A stretch of 64,000 bases of DNA, from the NCBI GenBank assembly GCA_902729315.2, contig LR746277.1:4593001-4657000 (forward strand). Reading direction: 5' to 3'. Under the pieces are notes generated by a model. That model saw only the letters and a list, made by a program, of their open reading frames with translations, had not been told where the DNA came from and searched no databases. The position numbers were made by a program, and so were the translations under genes. Origin of the DNA: Spirodela intermedia. Lineage: Eukaryota > Streptophyta > Magnoliopsida > Alismatales > Araceae. Every line of letters starts with the position of its first letter. Within the stretch, counting starts at the first letter, position 1. This document shows, piece by piece, positions 38,704 through 50,021 of the stretch.

Positions 38704-39996
38704 ATGAACCTAAACCGGCCACTTCTTATACTCTTCGTCTCTCTCGTTTCCGTGCTCCTCTGGCCTCCTTGCTCTTCTTCAGATCTTTCCCCATATTTCT
38801 ACGCGTTGTCATGCCCGAATGTGGAGCTTCTGGTCAAGGGCACGGTCCAGTCTGCCACTGCGCTCGACCCAACTCTGCCCGGCAAGCTCCTGAGGCTTCT
38901 CTTTCACGACTGCATGGTGGAGGTGAGAATCGGAAACGAGGGTTCTGAGAGGTTGAGCGGTGATGGGAATCGGAAGATGTCTTTAATGGCAGTTGTGTTG
39001 GATCTTATGGCGCAGGGCTGCGATGGATCAGTGCTGCTGCAGGGGAACGGGACGGAGAGAAGCGCACCGGAGAGCAAGACGCTGGGTGGGTTTCAGGTGG
39101 TGGATGTGGCCAAGCGGCTGCTGGAAATCTTCTGCCCCGGGACTGTATCCTGCGCTGATATCCTGGTTCTCGCCGCCAGAGACGCCGTAGAGCTGGTGAG
39201 TCTACTCACTGGGCACCTTCCGGCGGTGGGTTTTCGCCCTTTTGTTACGAATCCGTGAGGCGGACGGAGCGTGAGGTGGGTTTCGCCATTACTGCATCCA
39301 TCGAGGTTTTACAGCTTTGAGTGTTGTGGTCTGTGGCAGACTGGAGGCCCTTCCGTCGCCGTCCCCTTGGGCCGGAGAGACGGCCGGGTCTCGTCGGCGT
39401 CGAAAGTCCTGCCCAACATCATCGACACCACCTTCACCCTCGACGAGATGCTCCACCATTTCTCCTCCAAGGGACTCTCCCTCGAAGACCTCGTCGCCCT
39501 CTCAGGTACTGTAATCTCTGGTCGTCTTCAAGCTCTGTTCTCCTCCTCGGGGCTCTGATTTTCTCCTCCAATGCCGCCAGGAGCCCACACCATCGGATTG
39601 GCCCACTGTAGCGCGTTCAGCGAGAGGTTCGACGAGGGCCCCAACGGGACGTGGACCCCCGCCGACGCCTCCCTGGACCGCGGCTACGCAGCGGAGCTGG
39701 CGCGGCGGTGCTCCGGCGGCGCCGACGAGTCCGTCACTGTCGGGATCGAGCCGGGGACCTCCTCCGTCTTCGACAACCAGTACTACCGCAACGTGCTGGT
39801 GGGGAAAGGCCTGCTCGGCTCCGACGCGCAACTCGCAGCCGATTCCCGCACGAGGAGGATGGTGGAGGCCTTCTCCGGCAACCAAGAGGACTTCTTCCGC
39901 AGCTGGGCGAGGTCGTTCCTGCGGCTGGCGAGCGTCGGCGTCAAGACCGGGGGCGAGGGAGAAATCCGCACGTCTTGTCCCCAGCGGAACCGCTGA
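38704..39996 (+). CDS. Class III (secretory) peroxidase, 4 exons, 326 aa
   Basis: Haem peroxidase that uses hydrogen peroxide to oxidise phenolics in the cell wall or vacuole. Exons are 38704-38922, 39016-39195, 39340-39505 and 39581-39996 (981 nt), the classic four-exon structure of plant peroxidases. A signal peptide covers residues 1 to about 25. The distal site is LLRLLFHDC with Arg64 and His68; the proximal haem ligand is His191 in SGAHTIG, split by intron 3. The conserved GCDGSVLL, GTVSCADILVLAARDAVE and FDNQYYRNV blocks are present. It resembles the Arabidopsis PER18/PER46 group from memory. The usual FHDCFV reads FHDCMV here. Intron 1 (93 nt) is open and in frame. Substrate cannot be told from sequence. 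Confidence 0.93.
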
Positions 39997-40320
39997 CCAA
40001 TAAATGCAACGACGAAAGAAGACCATGGGGGTCAAAGTCGCCGTCTTTTTCCTGTTCCAGTCATTAATCCACACGGGGAATAGAGACCATGGATCTGTTC
40101 ATAAAACCCTACCGGGCAGCGGCTGATTTCATCTTTTTATCATTCCTCTGCCCCACTTCTCCGTAGCTCGATCTTCGTCGCTGACTCTCGAGTACAGCAA
40201 GAGCACTTAACTCCGCTAGTTAATCGTAAAAAGGGACAGCGGAGTTGTCCCTTATCATGCCGGGGGCAGTAAATTCGCAGGGGGTTGGTTAGCGGGGGGG
40301 TGAGGAGGAGGCTCTCTCAC

Positions 40321-42519
40321 ATGTTCTGTCCCCATGGTCGGAAGAAGAGCCCACCTGGTCTCCTGCGCCGCCGCCTCCCCCCCATCGCCGCAGCGGCGAG
40401 GACCCACGGCCGCGTCATCAAGACCGGTGCCGCCGCCGCCGCCGCTGGCGTTTACATCTGGAACACTATCTTGACGTCCTACGCCAGATGGAGCGGCCTC
40501 GCCGACGCGCAGAAGCTGTTCGACGAAGCGCCGGAGCGGGACGCCGTCACATGGAACTCGCTGATCGCTGCTCAAGTCTCCCACGGCGCGCACGACGGCG
40601 CGTGGGAGCTCTTCGCGGCCATGATGAGCAGGGGGCTGGCCGTCGACCAGTACACCTGCGGAAGCGTCCTCAAGTCGGCCGCCGGCGCCGGCGACGTGCA
40701 CCGCGGGCGGCAGCTCCACTCGGTGTTGGTGAAGGCAGGTCTCGAGGGGAACGTCTTCGCCGGCAGCGCGCTGCTGGACATGTACTCTAAATGCAGCCTC
40801 GCGGAGGATGCTTCATCCATCTTCTCGTCGATGCCGGTGAGGAATGTGGTGTCGTGGAATGCGATGATTTCCAGCCGTGCCCTCGCCGGCGATCGTTCGG
40901 CGGCGTTGCAGCTGTTCAAGCAGATGGAGAGGAAAGGGGTGGCGCCCGACGAGGCTACATTCGCGACCATCCTCGCAATACTGGACCAGCCCGCCTGGCA
41001 TAGCTTGACCTCGCTGCTTCATGCCAAAGTCATCAAATCCGGCTGGGCGCTGGACACCATCGTCTGTAACGCGGCCATCACGGCGTACGCGCAGTGCGGC
41101 TCTATCGGCGATTCTCGAAGAGTATTCCTGGAGATGGCAACCATCAGAGATCTGGTTTCCTGGAACTCTATGCTGGCGGCTTATGCATGCGACGGCCTCG
41201 TAGGTCATGCGCTCGAGCTGTTCGCCGAAATGCTGGGACTAGGTGTCGGGCAGGATGTGTACACTTTCACCAGCGTGATCAGTTCCTGCTTCGAGGAGGG
41301 ACCGCAGCACGGCCATGGCCATGGGAGGGCCGTACATGGGCTGGCGGTAAAGCGGGGATTGGCGGGGAGGACCCCAGTTTCCAACGCGTTGATCTCCATG
41401 TACATCAAGTCCGACCATGAGGGGAGCATCAGGGACGCAGTGAGATCCTTCGACTCGATGGAGAAGAGGGACAACGTCTCGTGGAATTCCGCCCTGACGG
41501 GCCTGTCACAGCGGGGCCTCGGTGAGGAAGCCATGAAGTTCTTCTGCAGAATGCGCCGTGGATGCCCGGAGATCGACCACTACGCCTTCTCTGCCGCGCT
41601 CCGGTCCTGCTCCGATCTCGCCGCCCTGGAATTAGGGCAGCAGGTCCACGCCCTCCTCGTGAAATCTGGCTCTGCGTCGAATGCTTTCGCCGCGAGTTCC
41701 CTGATATGCATGTACTCCAGGTCCGGGGCCATTGACTCCGCGAGGAGGAGCTTCGACGAGTCGAGCAGAGACAGCTCGGTGACTTGGAACTCCATCATCT
41801 TTGGATACGCTCAGCACGGGCAAGCTCGGATCGCTCTTGAGCTCTTCTCCCTGATGCAGGAGCGAGAGGTCAAACCAGATCACATCACCTTCGTGGCGAT
41901 TCTCTCTGCATGCAGTCACATCGGCTTGGTGGAGGAAGGGAGGAAGATCCTGGAGGCCATGGTGTCCGTTTATGGGATGGAACTAAGGATGGAGCATTAC
42001 GCCTGCGGGGTGGATCTTTTCGGCCGAGCAGGGCGTCTCCACGAAGCCCAGAAGCTCATCAGCTCGATGCCCTTCAAGCCGAACGCCATGGTTTGGAAGC
42101 CTCTGTTGGGGGCCTGCAGGATCCATGGCGATATGGAGCTGGCGGCGCGTGTGGCCGGCCAGCTGCTAACGCTGGAGCCGGAGGAGCATTCTACTTACGT
42201 TCTTCTTTCAAACATATACGCCGCCTCTGGGAGGTGGGGAGAGAGAGCCATGATTCAGAGGACCATGAGGGAGGGGAGGGTGAGCAAGGTTCCAGGTTGG
42301 AGCTGGATCGAGGTGAAGAACAGAGTTCGTGCCTTCAACGCCGAGGACAGATCCCACCCTGAAGCTGAAGAAATCTATCAGACGCTTCAAGAGCTGATGC
42401 AAGTAATTGCCATGCCGGATCATGATGAAGATCTTGATGATGCAATGAATGATCTCGATCCAACTTTGTCACAAGCTCTTCCCCCATTAATCCAGCATGA
42501 TTTTCAGTGCTGTGATTAG
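40321..42519 (+). CDS. PLS-class pentatricopeptide repeat protein with E domain, 732 aa, intronless
   Basis: Organelle RNA-binding protein, probably for editing or another step on specific plastid or mitochondrial transcripts. One uninterrupted exon; the first ATG is at 40321 (upstream codons in frame begin only with TTG). The N-terminus is Arg-rich, as in organelle targeting peptides. About 15 PPR units follow, with the repeated signatures VTWNSLIAA, GSALLDMYSKC, VVSWNAMISS, LVSWNSMLAAYA and ITFVAILSACSHIGLVEEG. The C-terminal E/E+ region has YVLLSNIYAASGRWGE and KVPGWSWIEVKNRVRAF. There is no DYW domain. The whole order, including the unusual AILDQPAWHSL segment, matches Arabidopsis At3g25970 as I remember it. 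Target RNA is unknown. Confidence 0.93.
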   Translation: MFCPHGRKKSPPGLLRRRLPPIAAAARTHGRVIKTGAAAAAAGVYIWNTILTSYARWSGLADAQKLFDEAPERDAVTWNSLIAAQVSHGAHDGAWELFAAMMSRGLAVDQYTCGSVLKSAAGAGDVHRGRQLHSVLVKAGLEGNVFAGSALLDMYSKCSLAEDASSIFSSMPVRNVVSWNAMISSRALAGDRSAALQLFKQMERKGVAPDEATFATILAILDQPAWHSLTSLLHAKVIKSGWALDTIVCNAAITAYAQCGSIGDSRRVFLEMATIRDLVSWNSMLAAYACDGLVGHALELFAEMLGLGVGQDVYTFTSVISSCFEEGPQHGHGHGRAVHGLAVKRGLAGRTPVSNALISMYIKSDHEGSIRDAVRSFDSMEKRDNVSWNSALTGLSQRGLGEEAMKFFCRMRRGCPEIDHYAFSAALRSCSDLAALELGQQVHALLVKSGSASNAFAASSLICMYSRSGAIDSARRSFDESSRDSSVTWNSIIFGYAQHGQARIALELFSLMQEREVKPDHITFVAILSACSHIGLVEEGRKILEAMVSVYGMELRMEHYACGVDLFGRAGRLHEAQKLISSMPFKPNAMVWKPLLGACRIHGDMELAARVAGQLLTLEPEEHSTYVLLSNIYAASGRWGERAMIQRTMREGRVSKVPGWSWIEVKNRVRAFNAEDRSHPEAEEIYQTLQELMQVIAMPDHDEDLDDAMNDLDPTLSQALPPLIQHDFQCCD

Positions 42520-44002
42520 AAGTCGGACGGCCCAACTTGAATCAGTGCATCTGTGTCAGTATGGAACAAGCTTCTCTGAAGAGCTTCTCCTTTTCCGATA
42601 GAAGATGCCAATGGAGCTCTCAGGAGACCTTTGTTCCAGCTCCTCGACGCTGGATTCTAGAGAGAGAAACGACACCATCTCCTTCCGGAAACGATCCGAA
42701 GGAATGTTCTTCCCGGAAAAAGAAAAGAAAGAAAAGATTAGCCATAGCCCTCTCGGTTTCTATCCGGAGAGAACAGATTCCTCAAACTGCGGAATCGCAT
42801 CTGCGCGAGGGGGGGAGAGGGGGGGGGTTGCTCTCGACGGATGATGATGATCTCTATGCTCTGAGGAATCCAAGGTGGGTCGCACAGCGGACGGATTCCG
42901 TCGATATTTCTCCCGATAATCATGAATGCCGGGTGGGTGGGAATCGGATTCCTGAACCACGGGTGAGTGACCTGCTTGGGAGAAACTCATGGTGTCCCCA
43001 AGGAATCTGGTCCTACGACAGACCCTGTCTAGATCCGGGCCGGGCCGGGCCAAAAGCCCTCAAATTGGCCTCCAATACGAACTCCTAGGAAACCTAAGCC
43101 CAGCCCACTGATTCATGCAGATTGGGGCCCTTTGGCACCTAATCACTTGGATTAACAGACCACTCCTCCCTCTCGCACCATGAACAATCAACGTCTTAAT
43201 CTTGGGTTTGGGTGTAAGCTCGTCCAGGTTCAAAGAACCGTTCTTCGATGGGGCGCCGATGGCCTGTGCTGATGAGGGATCCAAAGTGGAGACTGCGCTC
43301 GCCAGCACGGCATCAACCAATGCCGGACGGCATGACGACGACGGGTCTCTCGCGTAGGAAAGTGGAGAACCGACAGAACCGAGAGGGCATCCGAATTGAA
43401 GATCGTCGTGCTCATTCATGGAGCTTCATTCTTCACTGTGACCCTCTTCTTGTTTCAACGGGAGCAGCAGCACTCAGTTCTTTTCTTGGAGGAAGGAGGC
43501 TCCTTTCTTCTCTCTGTCCATCACCGGTCGCTCTCCTCCTCCGGCCGCTCTGCCGCATCCGGGAAAAGGCGGCGGAAGGACAGTGAAGACGTCGCTGTCG
43601 TAGCTCCCGCCCCTCTACCCATTGGAAGGAGGAAGGAATGGATCACGAGTCACCTCTGTAGGTCCCCGCTGCGGTGGAATCCGCAGAAGATGGAGAGTCC
43701 GGTGGGAGGCATATCCCACCGGAGAGATAACACGCGAGTTGTCGTCCTCAAGCTAACCAACGTGAGGGGGAGGAGCCCTTTCCGTTACAGATCGAAGGCG
43801 GGCGAAAGGGCTCTTCTGAATGCATACACAAAAGCGTTCGCTGGTGTCCTCCAGCCTTTTTTCCCTCTCCAATGGTCTTTAAATAAGCCACACTTCCACC
43901 ACTCTCTCTATGCGCACAACTCTCTTCCTTCCTCCAGACGGCCCCCCTGCAAGATCTTCTCTAACAGCTTCGAGGCTTGTTGTCCTTCCCGTGCAGCCAG
44001 CC
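42520..44002. other. Intergenic region between the PPR gene and the first peptidase gene
   Basis: About 1.5 kb with no recognised gene. Long frames at 42537-43088 (plus) and 43060-43419 (minus) have low-complexity, non-family peptides and overlap each other, so I treat them as chance. Short GA- and G-rich stretches lie near 42800-42830. A TATA-like TTTAAATAAG at about 43878 suits the promoter of the following gene. Confidence 0.45.
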
Positions 44003-44998
44003 ATGAAGATGGAGGTCGAGAAGAGGTTCGCGCTGCTGCTGGCGGCCCCGGACTCCGACTACGTGACGAAGATGTACGGCGGCTACTTCGACGTCTTCGT
44101 GGAGGCCTTCGGCGAGGAAGGGGAGATGTGGGACCTGTTCAGGGTGGTGGAAGGGGAGTTTCCAGACTCGGAGGAGCTCGCCAAGTACGACGGCTACGTG
44201 GTCAGCGGCAGCCCTGCTGACGCCTACGGGGATGACCTCTGGATACTTGGCCTCTGCTTCCTCCTCCAGACCCTCGATGCCATGAAGAAGAAGATCCTAG
44301 GCGTCTGCTTCGGGCACCAGGTTTGGCCGCTCTGAATTTCCTCTTCTGGTATATGTCAACGTCGTGAGCACGTCCAGGCTTTAACATGGCGGACTCTCCA
44401 GTTACTTTGCCGTGCGCTGGGCGGGCGTGTCGGCAGGGCCTGCACCGGTTGGGACGTCGGCATCAGGAAGCTGCGCATGGCGGAGAGCTTGCCTCCACAC
44501 AAGTACCTTGACGAACTTCGGGAGCTCCCTCCCAGCCCACACATCATTGAATGCCATCAAGACGAAGTAGTTATCCCAAGAACTTTTCCCCTCCTGCGGC
44601 AGCAACCGATGCAGAAACCCTAAAAGATCTAATGGACCTCGCAGGTTCTGGAGCTACCAGCTGGCGCCGATGTGATCGCCTTCTCGGAGAAGACTGCCGT
44701 GGAGATGTTCTCCCTCGGGGATCACATACTGGGAATTCAAGGGCACCCGGAATACACCAAAGGCATCTTGTACAACCTCGCCGACCGGCTCGCCGGCGGT
44801 GGCGCCATCGACGTAAGGGTGACTCTCACTCAAAATGTTGACTCTTAGACCTTCTTTTAGATGAAAATAACGTGCGTGCGGTGCAATTCCATCCTCCAGA
44901 GCAGATTCGCGGAGGAGGCCAAGGCTAGCGTGGAGGCCACCGAACCAGATAGGAAGTTCTGGGAGACGGTCTGCAGAGCCTTCCTCAAAGGAAGATGA
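44003..44998 (+). CDS. Gamma-glutamyl peptidase (class I glutamine amidotransferase fold), copy 1, 249 aa
   Basis: Cytosolic peptidase that removes the gamma-glutamyl residue from glutathione conjugates (GGP1/GGP3 in Arabidopsis, used in glucosinolate and camalexin formation and glutathione turnover). Exons are 44003-44320, 44402-44566, 44645-44812 and 44900-44998; 750 nt in frame, against 250 aa for GGP1. The nucleophile is Cys102 in LGVCFGHQ; the His195/Glu197 pair is in QGHPEYTK. Other family marks are [30 protein letters not shown] and the C-terminal [10 protein letters not shown] plus FLKGR. The preferred start has ACC-like context (CAGCCATGA); an upstream in-frame ATG at 43910 would add a non-conserved leader. 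Its tandem sister starts 2.7 kb downstream. Confidence 0.92.
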
Positions 44999-47736
44999 GA
45001 CACTTGGCGGTTCGCAGAGGGAACAACCGGGCAGATAACCTACTACTGTTCTATGAAGTAACTGGTTTTAGTAATAATAGTGGTCAGAGACGACGGCCAC
45101 AAGGGATTCTATAAAAGCTTTTTAAAATGTTAGGAAGTGTTATCAATTACGCGGACTCGGCTGAAGAACATGTCGGGGCTCCATCTTGTCCCTTTTGTTT
45201 TCTTTACATATATTTTTAAAGAGAGCGAAGGCCAGGGAGTAGTGACACCAAGAACGGAAGAGAATCAAAGGTCAATGGCGAGGATCGCATTTCATGGGCT
45301 ACTCTTTTGAGATGATTTCACCGACCTAACATCTCTGATATAATATTGAACAATTCTAACAATTCCGTTAATGAAAATCGGCGATATCACTAACAATACC
45401 ACCAACCAATTAGATATTAACGAACGAACCTGGCCTGGTTCTTGTGGTCCAACCCACTATTTTTTACGAGAGAAAATCATCTCCTTTTCAACTCTGTCAT
45501 ACATAAATTATGGGTTTAATCGACATGGCATTATTCTAACACTATATCAAGCTAATCAACATGTCCCCACACGCCTGCAATGGAGAGGGCCGACGACGCC
45601 CTGTCATCGGCCCCTCATCTTTGTGGAAGCTGCTGAGTCATATTGATTAGGAGTCTACAGCTTCTTCCTCAGCTGCTCAGCCGATCTCCAACCATAACAT
45701 GCTGGGCCTATGGAGTTTCAGCTGTGTTGAATGCTCGGTGCGGCCAAGTGGGTATCCACTACAGAGATGTGATCAAGTTCCCAGTTGTTGCTTGCCTTTT
45801 TGTATTGGTTTAAAATACCTCAGAATCATGCCTCCTAATAGCCACCTGAGAACGAAGTTAATGATATTTATAATGCTTATTATTTAACAATTATAGTGTT
45901 TTCACGCAAGTGTCTAAGTTTTAAACGCATATTAGAATATGCATAAAGTCGCGGCCCACTCCATATTTACTTGCATTAACTCGTTTTCTTACGGTTTAAT
46001 GTTGCACGCCATTTTACCCATCGATGACTATAAATCCTTATCTACCGACATTCATTGACATTAGCTATTCCAAAGTGGAGATGTGTGTCATTTAATTACT
46101 CTAGAAACTTTAATTGCCACTAAAATTTGAGTTGATATCACTCTTTCCAGATTTACCCTTACTAATTCGGGACGAATTTGAGCATGTGTGAGCGAAATCA
46201 TATAGTCAAATCTTCTTTTATCTCCGTACCAATGCAAGCATGTTTATCTTCAAGTTGCCCATCGAAATAGACTTTAATTGTTGAAAATATTTGCCAATGA
46301 AAAAAAATGTGATTAATGAACATTAATGGAATATGACACATTATTACTTGAAATATAAAAAATAAAATAAACAATGCCATTAACATTTAACGTTGCTCTA
46401 AATATCTTTCGAGTTACAAAAGCGATGCACCTCATTTAATAGGTTACAGCCGTCCTTGACGGATGCATGTTGCAATAATATAACCTCGTATGGAAGAAAA
46501 ACGAGGTACTAAAGGCCACTTTGCTCGTTGTCAGATGATCTGGAGTTGGATGGGCAAATACTTGAAAGAAATATGGATGGACAATATAAACTATAGCACA
46601 TATAATGTCATAAATATTATATGTACCGTGTCTACGTCACGAATATGTCTCGGTGTCGATATTCGGGCGTGCAAGAAAACCAAACCGATGGATGGTAGCT
46701 ACGACTGCGACATCACTTCCCAGCTGATTCATCCTCGATGCTCCTGAGGATAATGATATCTTGGTAATGATCACTTATTATAGCAAAAATCTCCCTAATC
46801 CGTCCATTTTCGGTGACGGCGGTGACGCAGCTCGATCAGTTGTTAATTTGGAAGCCCTCCGCATGAGAGATAACCCCTCCTGCGTTTTTTTCAGTGGGAA
46901 CAGTGAGAAGCGAATCCAGAGAAGATGGTGATCACCCCCCGCCGGAATCTATGGTTGCCACCGTGGGTACGTAGACGACCATCGTCGTCCCGAATATCTC
47001 CGGCCATGACGACGACCGGCAACCTTCCAGGGACGAAAAGGAAATTCAGAGTGGGTCAATAAATTTTCAACATGAAATATCTAAAACTTATAGCAATAAT
47101 AGTATGTGATCCGTCTTTAGCCCTGAGTCCGCGACCTCAGAGAACCTCCCCGAGACAGGGCTTCCAAAACTCCCACGTGACGAATCAGGGTGCCGCATCG
47201 ACGTCCGTTGTCGCCTTCGTCTCCGCCATCGGCGAACCGACGGCGAGCTCAACGTCGTGCCGAGTGGGAGCGAGGGACACGAGGAGAGGATGAGATAGAG
47301 AGAGAGCAAGACAGAGACAGAGAGAGAAGAGGAAGCTCTTCGGAGTCAATATGGGTCCCGGAGATGGACGGTAATCGGGGAGAACGCACTAACTTCTGCG
47401 GAGAAGCTCATGCGCCGGCAAAAGGCTCGGTTTCGGCAACGTTGTGCTCCCGGATGACGGTCTACCCTGTGGCGGCGGTAACCGCTGCGACCTGAACTGG
47501 CGATGTTGACGGGACCGGCTCAACACACGGCTGATGCGGCGGCGGTCCCCCCTCCCGTGGGGTGGTGAACATGGAAAAAACCGTCCTTTTTAAGGTGTAT
47601 AAGAAACAGTGGCCCTGAACCCACCCTATTCGTCTCTGATCTGTCTGTCCCTTGGCATCCCCAGCGCCGCCGCGTCGAGAAGGATCCTCCGTCGCCCTCG
47701 CCTCCTCCACCCGCCCTGCCGACGGAGAGAACCACC
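44999..47736. other. AT-rich spacer between the two peptidase genes
   Basis: About 2.7 kb separating the tandem copies. 45,050-46,800 is AT-rich with no exon or repeat I could identify. 46,800-47,736 is GC-rich with Arg/Ser-rich spurious frames on both strands and a GA-rich tract near 47295-47335. No remnant of a third peptidase copy was seen. Confidence 0.5.
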
Positions 47737-48899
47737 ATGAGGGTGGAGGGGGAGAGGAGGTACGCGCTCCTATTGGCCGCCAAGGACTCGGATTACGTTA
47801 GGAAGGCGTACGGTGGCTACTTCAACGTCTTCGTTGAGGCCTTCGGAGAGGAAGGGGACCGGTGGGACCTGTTCCGGGTGGTCGACGGCGAGTTCCCCGA
47901 CGCCAGCGAGCTCCGCAAGTACCACGGCTTCGTGGTCAGCGGCAGCCCCCACGACGCCTACGGCGACGACCTGTGGATCCTCCGCCTGTGCTTCCTCCTG
48001 CAGACCCTCCACGCAATGCGCAAGAGGGTCCTCGGGATCTGCTTCGGCCACCAGGTACACGCCTCCTTGTCTGAGCCATGGGAGGGGAGGGGATCGTCTC
48101 TGAGCTCTCTCGCTTCCTTCCTTTCTCCAGCGACTTGTGCTGACGGCGATGGGGGTGCCTGCGGCTTGCTAGGTTTTGTGCAGGGCACTGGGGGGCAGGG
48201 TCGGGAAAGCCAACCGCGGGTGGAACATTGGGATCAGGAAGGTGAATATGGTGGAGGAGAGAAATCTAGCCAGGTTCTTCGGCGGTGGCCTCCGGGAGAC
48301 CCCCACCTCTCCGTCTATCATCAAGATCCACAGGGATGAGGTCGTAGCCCCGAAAATTTTCATATTTCTCGGTCTCTAAGCTTCGAATCTATGTACCCCC
48401 GGTTCTCGGCAAATGCTCGGATGGGATTATTTCTGTCTTCTCGTCCACCCTAGATTAGCTTATCGACTGATTGCCAACCAGAGAAGCGCGTGATTCCCCA
48501 TGGCCGCCTCCGCAGACGAGCTTAATTAACCCAGATCTTCACTGCTGGCAGGTGTGGGAGATACCCAGCGATGCTGAGGTGATCGCCTCGTCTGATCAGA
48601 CCACGGTGGAGGCCTTCTGTGTGGGAGATCATCTGCTGGGCATCCAGGGCCACCCGGAATACACCAAGGACATACTGTGCAGCCTCGTTGATCGGCTTGC
48701 CAGCCAAAACTTCATAGAGGTTAGGACAGACAGTACCCCCCCTCCTGATCCATCTCCTTCCACCATTCTTCCTTCTCACAAGGATTTGATGTGTCTGCAG
48801 AGCGAGTTTGCAGAGGGTGTGAAGGCGAGCATCGAGGCCACCGAGCCCGACAGACGATTCTGGCAGAGCGCTTGCAGGAGCTTTCTCAAGGGGAGATAG
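47737..48899 (+). CDS. Gamma-glutamyl peptidase, copy 2, 250 aa
   Basis: Tandem paralogue of the previous peptidase. Exons 47737-48054, 48173-48340, 48552-48719 and 48801-48899 have the same count, phases and nearly the same lengths (318, 168, 168, 99 nt). Conserved marks are VVSGSPHDAYGDD, Cys102 in [20 protein letters not shown] and His196/Glu198 in QGHPEYTK. Exon 2 is the most diverged part: it has an extra codon, and the usual ECHQDEV reads KIHRDEV, while the sister copy keeps the family form. That segment lies near the active-site face in related amidotransferases, so substrate preference may differ (inference). The gene looks intact. Confidence 0.92.
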
Positions 48900-49679
48900 A
48901 GATGATTGACCACTGAGATCCAGACGGTCATGCCTCGGCCGATCTTCTACCCTTCGTTGACCCCATCTCATCTAAAACCTAGGGCGCTGCTCTCTCTCTC
49001 TCTCTCTCTCTCTCGCTAATCCTCAACTGTTATCATCTAAGAACTGAGAGTTCAGATCTTTCACGGTTCGAAGATCGAAATCTAAAACTCCGAAAGTCAA
49101 CTCGCTCTCACCATCTCCCCCCGCAGGGAGAAGAAATCCATGGATTCACAACCCGCTAAGTCGCACCCGCCCATCAATCCTCATCAATAAACGACCTTTT
49201 CTTCCTCATCTCAAGAAAGTGGGCCGCTGAGAATTTAAGAAAGGGCGCCCGGGTCTTCCCGTCATAGTCTTCTAACCGATGAGATCAGCCACTTGCCCTT
49301 CCACGAGGGAACTGTCTTGATTCTGAAGAACAAAATCTCGAGAGAGAAAACCGGTACGGATTTCTCGCCATGAATGAGGAAGATCGGGTCCACCCCATTC
49401 TATTCTCGCACAGCTGGAACTCGTCTTCAGCTACCGAACCAGAAAAACGCGTCGGATCATCGAGCTGCGGTACTGAGACAACTGAGACATCAATCAGGCT
49501 CCCGGTGGGATGAATCCCGGGGAATTAAAATAATCCTCCGATTTCAAAGATTCCCTCCCTGTTCTCGTTCGTGAACCAGAGAGACTGCGCAGAAGGGCCC
49601 ATTGGGCCATGGTGCAGAAGCACATAGGATGCAGCGGGATTGAGGCGCGTCAGACTGAGACTGAGGGGGGGGGGACGCA

Positions 49680-49718
<39 letters not shown>

Positions 49719-49978
49719 AAGGGTAGAACGAATATAGTAGAAGGAAAGGTACCATCCTACTGATTAGGCTCTGTCAACGTCTCCACCTTTTCCCGCGTAG
49801 ACGCCGTGGTTCCTACCGGTCGTAGGACGAGACCGGTGATTGCAAGGACAACATGCACCCACGGAACCATATTAAATCAATGCATTCCCTAAGTTTGTCA
49901 GCTAATAATCGCCCTTTAATCGTCAACAGTCGAGCCGCAGTCCAATCTATTCCACTTTCTCTCTCTATCTCCTCGCCG

Positions 49979-50021
49979 GGGGGGCGGGGACGGGGACGGG
50001 GAGGGGGACGGGGACGGCGGC
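49979..50021 (+). repeat. G-rich tract with G-quadruplex potential
   Basis: At least five runs of four or more G separated by one to three bases (GGGGCGGGGACGGGGACGGG and onward) on the plus strand. The pattern meets the usual G3+N1-7 definition of a quadruplex-forming motif. A second G-run array lies at about 50605-50634 (GAGGGGGG units). Confidence 0.7.

Noticed and set aside
40285-40320. Earlier start for the PPR protein
   Set aside because: The frame begins there with TTG, not ATG; 40321 is the first ATG.
42537-43419. Overlapping open frames on both strands between the PPR and peptidase genes
   Set aside because: They contradict each other, lack motifs and show no splice-supported extension.
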